DNA of 64,000 nucleotides from Bowdeniella nasicola (GTDB lineage Bacteria > Actinomycetota > Actinomycetes > Actinomycetales > Actinomycetaceae): positions 1 to 64,000 of the forward strand of contig JAUNVA010000008.1 in the NCBI GenBank assembly GCA_030537895.1. The letters are read 5' to 3'. This document shows positions 1 through 6,481 of the stretch, piece after piece. How positions within the stretch are numbered: position 1 is the stretch's first letter; every line of letters begins with the position of its first letter. A program made the translations under genes and the position numbers. The notes under the pieces were generated by a model. That model saw nothing but the letters and a program-made list of their open reading frames with translations. It ran no database searches and was not told where the DNA came from.

Positions 1-14
1 GTTTTCGTGAAGTA

Positions 15-41
15 TGAGTTCGATTCCCGCCATCTCCACTA
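15..41 (+). other. 3'-terminal fragment of a tmRNA/tRNA-like gene, probable attachment-site core
   Basis: The plus strand carries a T-loop TTCGATT followed by CCCGCCATCTCCACTA, which looks like the 3' end of an actinobacterial ssrA (tmRNA) gene: T-arm 3' strand, acceptor 3' strand and a CCA-like tail. The bases that should form the 5' side of the T-stem (atgag) pair poorly with cccgc, so the RNA identity stops at the T-loop. That is what a direct repeat left by an integrase using the 3' end of ssrA looks like. The element and intact ssrA would then lie to the left of the window. A degenerate tRNA or a real gene cut by the window edge is the alternative. Confidence 0.5.
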
Positions 42-42
42 C

Positions 43-74
43 AGCCCCTCCCCCAGTTCCGGGAGGGGCTTTTT
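43..74 (+). terminator. Rho-independent terminator
   Basis: A 10-bp perfect stem (43-52 with 61-70) with an 8-nt loop is followed by a T-tract. It sits two bases after the tmRNA-like 3' end and is probably that gene's original terminator. Confidence 0.85.
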
Positions 75-144
75 CTTCGCAAGAAACCGCGCAATCATGC
101 GGGAAATCCGCGTTCTACTGCGTAATGCTGGGCGTTACTGGATA

Positions 145-172
145 CTCCAAAACACTTACAAGTGTGCTGGAG
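145..172. promoter_or_regulatory. Hyphenated palindrome, candidate operator
   Basis: CTCCA-aa-ACACTT-ac-AAGTGT-gc-TGGAG is a 28-nt inverted repeat with 11 of 14 positions paired. It ends 15 bp before the AGGAGG of the small ORF at 200. It could be an operator or a recombinase/excisionase site. No binding protein can be assigned. Confidence 0.4.
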
Positions 173-199
173 AAGTGATCAACCAGCAGGAGGTCAACA

Positions 200-364
200 A
201 TGGCTAGGTCTCAGTCGCACCTATCGAGTTGCACCCTGTCGATGAGGGGCCAGACTTTAAATGCATGGCAGCTTTCTAAGCTCCCTACGACTGGCAGTTT
301 TCCGAACCCCCTACGACCCAGACGACGAACCGCTGCAACACCACGACATCTAACCGCGCTGTAA
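200..364 (+). CDS. Small hypothetical ORF (54 aa) with a perfect Shine-Dalgarno
   Basis: ATG at 200 is preceded by AGGAGG at the ideal 6-nt spacing and opens a 54-codon frame starting MARSQSHLSS and ending TPRHLTAL. The product is basic (RPRRR near residue 40) with no recognisable domain. It lies between a palindrome (145-172) and the Ltp-domain gene in an AT-richer segment. The strong SD is the main reason to list it. It could be a real small protein or the truncated start of a deleted gene. No function is proposed. Confidence 0.3.
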   Translation: MARSQSHLSSCTLSMRGQTLNAWQLSKLPTTGSFPNPLRPRRRTAATPRHLTAL

Positions 365-410
365 ACTAAATCACACAACATCCTCATCGACCAGCCAAAG
401 AAGGGATCCC

Positions 411-992
411 ATGTCCACGAGCCCCCTCAACCCGACGGTCACGCCCACCCACAACCCCAACAACAACGAGAAAAAACCCTGGTACAAAAAATGGTGGGGT
501 ATCGCCGCCATCGTCGTTGGGGTCCTCTTTGTCGTCGGGCTACTAGTCCCAAAAGACGAGGAAGTAGAAGCAGAACCAACCCCAACCCCAACTCCGACCG
601 AAACAACAACAGCCCCCGCCCCTGACCCCTCAAGCGAAACAGAAGAACCGGATCAGGAGCCAACAGAAGAACCGGATCAGGAGCCAGACGTACCGAAGGA
701 ATACATCTCAGCACTGAAAAGCGCGGAAAACTATCTAGACTTCAGCCCAATGTCCAAAAAAGGACTATTCGATCAACTCACCAGTGAGTACGGAGATCAA
801 TTCACCAAAGAAGCAGCACAATACGCCGTCGATAACATCGATGCAGACTGGAAAGAATTAGCGCTAGAATCAGCGCGCAGCTACCAAGACGACATGCACA
901 TGTCACCAGCAGCGATCTACGACCAGCTCGTGAGCGAATACGGAGAACAGTTCACCGAAGAAGAAGCCCAATACGCGCTAGACAATCTCTAA
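411..992 (+). CDS. Membrane-anchored protein with two Ltp (superinfection-exclusion type) domains
   Basis: The product is 193 aa. A short cytoplasmic N-terminus (about 1-28) precedes one transmembrane helix (about 29-47). An extracellular linker of TPTPTPT and a tandem EEPDQEPT/EEPDQEPD repeat (about 56-94) follows, and then two copies of an approximately 43-residue helical unit (101-143 and 150-193). Each unit has the pattern ALxSAxxYxxxxxMSxxxxxDQLxSEYGxQFTxEEAQYAxDN. This is the host-cell surface-exposed lipoprotein (Ltp) domain, known from the Streptococcus thermophilus phage TP-J34 Ltp protein, which blocks DNA injection by superinfecting phage. Here the anchor is a transmembrane helix, with no lipobox. 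The domain call is firm; an anti-phage role is inference. Codon use is AT-rich compared with the rest of the window, consistent with acquisition. Confidence 0.85.
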   Translation: MSTSPLNPTVTPTHNPNNNEKKPWYKKWWGIAAIVVGVLFVVGLLVPKDEEVEAEPTPTPTPTETTTAPAPDPSSETEEPDQEPTEEPDQEPDVPKEYISALKSAENYLDFSPMSKKGLFDQLTSEYGDQFTKEAAQYAVDNIDADWKELALESARSYQDDMHMSPAAIYDQLVSEYGEQFTEEEAQYALDNL

Positions 993-1022
993 CCCCGGTC
1001 TATCCTAAAGCGCACATGAGGC

Positions 1023-1053
1023 GAACCCCCAGCTGCATGCTGGGGGTTCTTTC
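1023..1053 (+). terminator. Rho-independent terminator of the Ltp-domain gene
   Basis: An 11-bp perfect stem (1023-1033 with 1039-1049, GAACCCCCAGC/GCTGGGGGTTC) with a 5-nt loop is followed by TTTCT, 30 bp after the stop codon. Confidence 0.85.
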
Positions 1054-1527
1054 TATTAGCGTTTTTGTCGGCCGTACTTTATACGCTCAGTGCCGTGTCA
1101 CACGAAATACAACTACACCAATTAGCCACCTATGCCAACGAAGAAGACAGCTCAGTCATCGAGTGCCCTCAAGGTTCAGGGCGTACCTCTGGCGCCCCTA
1201 CGGGTTCAATGAGCCCGCCCGTCCACAACAAAACCTCGTCTTGCGCATGATTGTGGGGGTTCTTCACTACTAACAATGAGCGGCAACACATCCGTAAACC
1301 AGACAATAAGGCCAGGTCAATAGTCACGACAACGCGAGAAAGATGCCTCGCTACACCAGGCCACAATTCGCAAATCCGTCGATAGCAGAATTACGTGGAA
1401 TAGTGAGGTGGAATTAGGTCCCACCACCTTCATTGTCACAACGCAGCTAGTGATACGAGCATTTGGGATGGAGGCATTTTCAGCGGGGGTGAGTTTGCAT
1501 ATCGATTCTCACGCACCACCTCCCGAC
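1054..1527. other. Gene-free AT-richer stretch
   Basis: No frame has coding character, a domain match or a credible ribosome binding site. A GTGGGGGTTCTTC at 1253-1265 resembles the right arm of the terminator at 1023-1053 but has no matching left arm. The stretch may be decayed sequence of an acquired region. Confidence 0.5.
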
Positions 1528-2433
1528 TCAGGTATCCAGCTCCTCTAGCTCGCGCTTCTCGAGCTCACCGAGGGAAATACCCTGGTCGTTCTTCCAGTAG
1601 AGCTTGCCTGATGAGGATACGCCCATGAGAAAATCTGAGGCGGCCGACGGTGAGGTGAACAGCGTGTCTTGGGTCAGCACGAAATCGTCGCTGAGACGGT
1701 CCGCATACTTCTCACGGTTGGCTTTGGCGCGCTTCGGTATGGACTGAGCACCCTGTGGGCGCAGGCGTGAGCCAGCAAGAACGACAAACCCGTCCGCTGT
1801 TTGGCGACCCGTGCCCTTGGCCTCCGCTGCGTCGAGGTAAAGCAATGGTTCACCATCGGATTCGAGGCGAGTGGCTCCGGAGCTAGCTGTCGACTTTGCG
1901 TCGTCTACCGAATCGAATAAACGAAACCCTAACGAGCCGATCGCAATCTTGGCATAACTAATGAACTCATCGAGCTCAGCTTGTTTCTCCTCGGTGACCT
2001 TGCCAGATGACGGGTCGTTGCCGTTGGTCACTCGCACACGTCCAGCAGCAAGGGCTTGATTATAAAACGCGTTCTCCAAGTAGGAGATCTCAGTTGCGCC
2101 GAAGGAGTCGTTGGATGTGATGATCGCGAGTGCGTGCGTAAAATAATCGAGTTTCTCTTCACCGATGTGCTCGACAATCCGACCTAGAACGCCCGCACCA
2201 TTCTTACGTTCGCGTGCCTGACCAACATAGACGAGCTCTTCAGAGTGCTCGTCATCTCCGCCAAAGAGAATGTACACACCGGTCTGATTGAGGTCGGGAC
2301 GGTCCTTACACTTAGGAAGGTCGGTGCGCGGAATTGAGTACACCACTCCGATCCAGTTAGTCAGCGAGCACTTGATGCGTCCGTTTGGTGCGCCGTCCAT
2401 CAAGAACAACTACACTGTTTTTGGATTCGACAT
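1528..2433 (-). pseudogene. GIY-YIG nuclease with DUF4357 domain, interrupted by an amber codon at position 8
   Basis: The best start is ATG at 2433, preceded by AGGAGGGG at good spacing. That frame reads MSNPKTV, then TAG (2412-2410), then LFLMDGAPNG and stays open to 1528. If translation restarts at the TTG abutting the stop (2409) the product is 293 aa. The nuclease domain shows GVY (about 44-46), YVG (61-63), a conserved Arg (77) and Glu (107/112). The C-terminal part (TADGFVVLAGSR onward) matches DUF4357, often found with this nuclease class. Such proteins are cytoplasmic and of unknown substrate. The lesion removes only a short N-terminal strand, so a restarted protein could work. The gene is in the AT-richer segment beside the Ltp gene, which suggests a mobile or defence context. 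Confidence 0.75.
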
Positions 2434-2758
2434 GGCTCCCCTCCTGCGTCTTCACTTATCTCAGGCTCAAATTCTATCCCCGGGCGGCATATCAGTGGGA
2501 GCAAAAGCGATAGCAGCAGGCATTCGTCAGCTACTGCTGGCCTAGACCGTGGTCCACTTTCGTGGCATCTGCACGCCGACGAGCGATGGTGTTGCTCAAC
2601 AGTCGCTGCTCATTTCGGGGGGGGCTTCAGTCGACTGTGCCAATACTCAGAAAGACCGAGCCCACTGCCTATCGAAGTCGGGAGACTAAACGATCGTTGT
2701 CGTTTCAGCCTGATTCGACTTCTACGTGTACTCCAGCAAGCGGCGCACTCCCGCAGCG
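2434..2758. other. Gene-free junction between acquired and core sequence
   Basis: No convincing coding frame is seen on either strand. It contains a run of eight G (2617-2624), and composition shifts here from the AT-richer left segment to the GC-rich remainder. It also holds the promoter of the leftward nuclease gene. Confidence 0.45.
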
Positions 2759-3568
2759 TCAGCGGACGAGGGCGAGGGTGAGGTCGGCGAAGAGATCGGA
2801 GAGTTCGGGTGGCTGCTGATGCCCCATCCCCTCGATGAGGTGGAAGTCTGCGCCCTCGATGCCCTTCGCTAGTTGGCGGCCGCCCTCGGGTGGGATGACT
2901 GGGTCTTCGCTGCCGTGCACGACGACGGTGGGGACCGAGATCTCCCCCAGCCGGTGTGCCCACGGCTCGGTGGTCTCCATCGCTCGGCGCTGGCGCTCCC
3001 AACCCGCCCAGCTCACACCCCGGCGCCACATCGCGCGGGCCAGCTCGACGATGTCGTCCGGCCGCATGGGAAAACGCGAGCCAGCGAGCTGCTCCAGTGC
3101 CTCGAGTTCGTAGTCGATAAACTCCGCGCACGTCAAAAAGGGTGCTGGAGTGGGCGGTGACGGGGCGCGCCGAGCCGAGAGCGCAAAGGTGTAGAACAGG
3201 CCGAGCCCCGCCACGTCGTCGGGGTGCTTGAGTGCGAGAAGCTGAGCAATAGCCCCACCCATCGAACGGCCGGTGACGATCGCCGGTCCCCCGAGACGGC
3301 CGATCAGTTGGTGGATATCCTCGGCCATCTCCTCCAGGGTGTAGTCCCGAGCCGCATGGAAGGATCGGCCGACATCGCGATTGTCGACGCTCACGACGTT
3401 CATCCCCGCCGCGGCGAGGCGCTCGAGATACTCGCTAGGTACGGAGATGAGCTGGGCTCGGTGCCCCTCCAGCTGCAGGACGAGAGGACCCGAGGGATCA
3501 CCCTGCCGGGTGACGCACAGCGAACCGGAGGAGACGGGTACGAACTCTTCTGCGCTCATATCGATCAT
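2759..3568 (-). CDS. Alpha/beta hydrolase
   Basis: The product is 269 aa, counted from the ATG at 3568, which has GAGGAGGGG upstream; longer frames would start without a site. The alpha/beta-hydrolase triad is visible: nucleophile Ser102 in GRSMGG, acid Asp222 in HGSEDPV, and His250 in GMGHQQP. No signal peptide is present, so it should be cytoplasmic. The substrate cannot be read from sequence; esterase- or lactonase-type activity is possible. It is the last gene of the operon with the ABC exporter and XRE regulator, so it may modify or inactivate a compound the exporter handles (inference). It ends just before the gene-free junction at 2434-2758. Confidence 0.85.
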   Translation of the reverse strand: MIDMSAEEFVPVSSGSLCVTRQGDPSGPLVLQLEGHRAQLISVPSEYLERLAAAGMNVVSVDNRDVGRSFHAARDYTLEEMAEDIHQLIGRLGGPAIVTGRSMGGAIAQLLALKHPDDVAGLGLFYTFALSARRAPSPPTPAPFLTCAEFIDYELEALEQLAGSRFPMRPDDIVELARAMWRRGVSWAGWERQRRAMETTEPWAHRLGEISVPTVVVHGSEDPVIPPEGGRQLAKGIEGADFHLIEGMGHQQPPELSDLFADLTLALVR

Positions 3569-3602
3569 TGTCCCCTCCTCGGCCCGGTGTGAGCACCTCC
3601 GT

Positions 3603-3827
3603 TCACACAAGCGGCGGGAATTCCTCCAGTGAGAACACCGTCTCTACAGGCACCTTGAAAAACGCGGCGATCCGCAGGGCAAGGGACAGCGAGGGCGCGT
3701 ATTCGCCCCGTTCCAGATAGCCGATGGTCTGATAGTGCACCCCGAGCACCTCGGCGAGCTCGCGGCGCGAGACCTTCCGATCCGCGCGCAGCACCGCAAT
3801 GCGGTTGTGGACGCGATCTTCTGCCAT
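3603..3827 (-). CDS. Small XRE-family helix-turn-helix regulator
   Basis: The 74-aa protein is a single Cro/CI-type HTH. RRELAEVLGVHYQTIGYLERGEYAPSL contains the helix-turn-helix, followed by ALRIAAFFKVPVETVF, the usual ending of the YozG-like short XRE family. The ATG at 3827 overlaps the TGA of the permease by one base, so translation is coupled. Short XRE proteins of this kind usually sit beside membrane or transport genes. It may regulate its own operon through the inverted repeats in the promoter at 5712-5752. This link is inference, because the operator was not matched to a known family motif. Confidence 0.9.
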   Translation of the reverse strand: MAEDRVHNRIAVLRADRKVSRRELAEVLGVHYQTIGYLERGEYAPSLSLALRIAAFFKVPVETVFSLEEFPPLV

Positions 3828-4666
3828 CACATTCCCGTTTGTGCGCGCATCGTCGACTGGATCTTCTCCAGGGAGGAAATCGACTGCTTCTTCAGACTGG
3901 TATTCACCAAGAATATCGCAAGCACAAAGCCCCCTATCATCCATGCCACCAGGATGAGAATCGCCAGACCGGGGGCGAAGGATCCGGTCACCTCACTCGC
4001 CCCCGCCTGCTGGGGAAGCAGGATCGAGCGAGCCAAGTGCCCACCCCAATAGAAGGGCCCAACCCTCTGGATCGCCTGGAGCCAACCGGGCAGGAGGTCC
4101 AAGGGGAAGGGACCCCCAGAGGTCCCGAGGACAGCCAACCACACCAGGGTGGAGATCATCATCGAATAGACGCCGTTCACGAAAGATCCCACGATAAAGC
4201 CCAGTGGCGCGCTGGCGGCGATGATGAGGATGAGAGCCAGCACAGCAAGGAGAATCTGCCCCGCCGTAAAGTCGGCTCCGGGAATGATGACGCGCCCGCC
4301 GATCAGGAGCACCGTCATCATGAAGACGACGAGCAGGGAAGCGCTCGCCGTCTTCGCACAGGCCCACACGAGTGAGCCATGGGGCAGGGTGCGGATGCGC
4401 AGCAGATTGCCCGAATAGCGCTCCGAATACATTTCAGTCATGATCTGCATACCGACCATTCCGGCGAAACCTCCAAACATCCCAGCCACCATGAAGGTGC
4501 CGTAGGAGGTCACGATGTCGGTATCGACGTGGTCCACGAGCTTGCTGATCCCAATCAGCAGTGCCGGGGTGAAGAGGGTCGAGATGAGCCCGAGCCCGAC
4601 GAGGTTGGGACGAAGATCCGCCCAAAATTGGAGCCGAACCGCACGCAGCAGAGCCGACAGTTTCAT
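3827..4666 (-). CDS. ABC-2 type transporter permease
   Basis: The 279-aa integral membrane protein has about six hydrophobic helices, the usual ABC-2 permease layout: a TM hairpin near the N-terminus (about 20-75), a cytoplasmic MTEMYSERYSGNLLRIRTLPHG coupling segment, then four more helices to about 255. It overlaps the ATPase gene by four bases and the XRE gene by one. With the ATPase it should form a homodimeric-type exporter in the cytoplasmic membrane. The substrate (drug, lipid, peptide) is not identifiable from sequence. Confidence 0.88.
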   Translation of the reverse strand: MKLSALLRAVRLQFWADLRPNLVGLGLISTLFTPALLIGISKLVDHVDTDIVTSYGTFMVAGMFGGFAGMVGMQIMTEMYSERYSGNLLRIRTLPHGSLVWACAKTASASLLVVFMMTVLLIGGRVIIPGADFTAGQILLAVLALILIIAASAPLGFIVGSFVNGVYSMMISTLVWLAVLGTSGGPFPLDLLPGWLQAIQRVGPFYWGGHLARSILLPQQAGASEVTGSFAPGLAILILVAWMIGGFVLAIFLVNTSLKKQSISSLEKIQSTMRAQTGM

Positions 4667-5631
4667 CGCGCGCTCCTCTCTGACGCCGAGACATCTTCGT
4701 CGCTCGCGCTCCTGCCGCGGACCGCACGTCCCTCGGCATCGACTTCCGTGGCCCGCCGCAGCTCAGGCGACGGCGGCTCCACCTGGGCGCCCTCGGCCTG
4801 AGAGACCAACTCGAGATAGGCGTCCTCGAGGCTGGGGCGGGTAATGGTGAGATCGCGGATCGTCGAGAGATCCAGCCGAGCGACGAACGATTCGACCTCG
4901 CTCGTGGAGTGAACGAAGGTCTCCTCCGCCTCCCGCCACGTAATTTCGGATTCTCTGGCGAGCCGACGGCGCAGCTCGTGCGCCGTCCCGTCGGCGAGAA
5001 AACCGCCGCCTGCGAGGATGACGATGCGCGAAGAGATCTTCTCCGCCTCCGCCAAATCGTGGGTCGTCAGCAGGACCGTCGTCCCGCCGTCCTGGCAATC
5101 TGCCACGAGGTCGTGAATCTTTGCCTTCGCGACCGGATCCAGCCCCGTCGTCGGCTCATCGAGAATGAGCAGCTCGGGGCGAGAAAGGAGCGCGGCGGCA
5201 AAGTCGACGCGCCGGCGCTGACCACCCGACAGCTTGCCGAGCGGCGCCTGCGCCTTATCGGACAGCTCCAGGGCATCCAGGATCTGGGCGGGATCGCGGG
5301 TCGGCCCACCCTGGGTGTCGTAGCAGGCTCGGATCCATTCGAGCTGCTCCATGACCCGCCACTTGGAGTGATCGCTCCAATGCTGGGACATGAAACCAAC
5401 CTTCGGCCAGAACCTGGCGCCGGCCCGACGCGGGTTGATACCGCACACCCGAACGGTGCCGCGGTCCGGCACGAGCGTGCCGAGCAGGTTTTCCACCAGC
5501 GTGGTCTTGCCCGCCCCATTGGGGCCAAGCATGGCGACCAGCTCACCCGCGCGAATCTGCAGATCGAGATCCTCAAGCACCACAGTGGCGCCGTAGGCAA
5601 AATGCAGCCCCTCGACATCGATGAGCGCCAC
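4663..5631 (-). CDS. ABC transporter ATP-binding protein (DrrA/CcmA type)
   Basis: The 322-aa nucleotide-binding subunit has the complete set of motifs: Walker A GPNGAGKTTL (about 37-46), a Q-loop in MSQHW, signature LSGGQRRRVD, Walker B LLILDEPTTGLD and H-loop LLTTHD. About 90 C-terminal residues past the ATPase core are typical of the drug/polyketide exporter subfamily. The start is GTG at 5631 with GGGAGGAA six bases upstream. It is the first gene of the four-gene leftward operon and is read from the TTGACG/TACTAT promoter at 5724-5752. Confidence 0.92.
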   Translation of the reverse strand: MALIDVEGLHFAYGATVVLEDLDLQIRAGELVAMLGPNGAGKTTLVENLLGTLVPDRGTVRVCGINPRRAGARFWPKVGFMSQHWSDHSKWRVMEQLEWIRACYDTQGGPTRDPAQILDALELSDKAQAPLGKLSGGQRRRVDFAAALLSRPELLILDEPTTGLDPVAKAKIHDLVADCQDGGTTVLLTTHDLAEAEKISSRIVILAGGGFLADGTAHELRRRLARESEITWREAEETFVHSTSEVESFVARLDLSTIRDLTITRPSLEDAYLELVSQAEGAQVEPPSPELRRATEVDAEGRAVRGRSASDEDVSASERSAR

Positions 5632-5711
5632 GACGTTCCTCCCTATTGGACGTACCCCGTCTCCCCACTGCGGAAGGACGGCAGAGGCGAGGTCGCTAAA
5701 ACAACGCCCCT

Positions 5712-5752
5712 CTACTACGAAAGATAGTAGTCCTACTACATTTTGTCGTCAA
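5712..5752 (-). promoter_or_regulatory. Sigma-70-type promoter covered by an inverted repeat (operator)
   Basis: On the minus strand, TTGACG (5752-5747) and TACTAT (5729-5724) are separated by exactly 17 bp. The spacer and -10 box contain the palindrome TAGTAGGACTACTA (5738-5725), and a further GTAGTA half-site (5718-5713) lies at the expected transcription start, about two helical turns from the first half-site. This is a classic repressor-operator layout for the ABC-transporter operon. The operon's own XRE protein is the nearest candidate regulator. Confidence 0.75.
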
Positions 5753-5800
5753 TCAATGACGGTGCTAGGTGCGTACCGGTCGGATGTGAGGGTCGGAGCG

Positions 5801-6316
5801 TTAGCGGTGCCTGCGCAGGCTCATTGCACGCTGCGCCTCACGCGCGTCCTGTTTCTCGCGCAGCGCCTGCCGCTTATCCCATTCCTGCTTACCGCGAGCG
5901 AGCGCGATCTCGACCTTTGCGCGGCCGCGAATGAAGTAGAGCTCAAGCGGAATGACGGTGTAGCCCTTGGCACGGCTCTTCACGGCGAGCTTCACGATTT
6001 GAGACTTGTGCAGCAACAGTCGCCGACGCCGCCGCGGCGCGTGGTTCGTCCAGGTGCCCTGGGCGTATTCGGGAATGTGCACGCCCTGCAACCAGGCCTC
6101 CCCCGCATCAAATTCGACCCAGCCATCCACGAGCGAGGCTCGCCCCATACGAAGGGCCTTCACCTCGGTTCCGGACAGGGCGAGGCCCGCCTCGATCCGT
6201 TCCTCGATGTGGTAGTCATGGAAAGCCTTGCGGTTGCGGGCCACCGTCTGGTGGGCGTCCGCCGCCGCCTTGGCCTTCTCGGCTGCGCTGAGTTTGGGTG
6301 TCTTTCGGGCTGCCAC
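5801..6316 (-). CDS. smpB: SsrA-binding protein SmpB
   Basis: The 171-aa protein binds tmRNA and brings it to stalled ribosomes for trans-translation. The fold's signatures are present: VARNRKAFHDYHIEERIEAGLALSGTEVK near the N-terminus, GWVEFDAGEAWLQGVHIPEY in the middle, and a basic C-terminal tail with W-DKRQALREKQDAREAQR that enters the decoding centre. The start is GTG at 6316; AAGGAGG lies rather far upstream. In many actinobacteria ssrA follows smpB directly, but here an ABC operon follows, and the only ssrA-like sequence is the fragment at 15-41 on the other strand. Confidence 0.95.
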   Translation of the reverse strand: MAARKTPKLSAAEKAKAAADAHQTVARNRKAFHDYHIEERIEAGLALSGTEVKALRMGRASLVDGWVEFDAGEAWLQGVHIPEYAQGTWTNHAPRRRRRLLLHKSQIVKLAVKSRAKGYTVIPLELYFIRGRAKVEIALARGKQEWDKRQALREKQDAREAQRAMSLRRHR

Positions 6317-6481
6317 GTCTCTCGTCCCGTTCCTCCTTGGTTGCTCACCACCAGTGTATCCGGGAGTGAGAGCTGGGCCCGCGTGGGAAAAGCCGCGCCG
6401 TCCGTCTAAGCCCGTATCGGGGCCCGCGAGTGCGCCACCACGCGCCTCCCGCCCACAGGGACGGTCGGCTCCCGAGGAGGG

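Larger units (their letters stand above)
75..410. other. AT-richer stretch without a confident gene
   Basis: The stretch holds a hyphenated palindrome and one 54-codon ORF (listed separately) and is otherwise non-coding. Its base composition is visibly more AT-rich than the housekeeping regions to the right, as expected near an island boundary. The stretch just before 411 contains the promoter and ribosome binding site of the Ltp-domain gene. Confidence 0.4.

Noticed and set aside
411..992. Lipoprotein signal in the Ltp-domain protein
   Set aside because: There is no cysteine or lipobox at the end of the hydrophobic segment; the helix is a TM anchor.
1253..1270. Second terminator resembling the one at 1023-1053
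   Set aside because: Only the right arm (GTGGGGGTTC) is present; no complementary left arm lies nearby.
2617..2624. Run of eight G as a phase-variation switch
   Set aside because: It lies in non-coding sequence and not near a plausible promoter spacer or start codon.
2610..3131. A 173-codon minus-strand frame overlapping the hydrolase
   Set aside because: It is out of frame with the hydrolase triad and arginine-rich without a domain.
4909..5727. A 272-codon frame opposite the ABC ATPase
   Set aside because: The opposite strand encodes a complete ATPase with all motifs, so this is a shadow.
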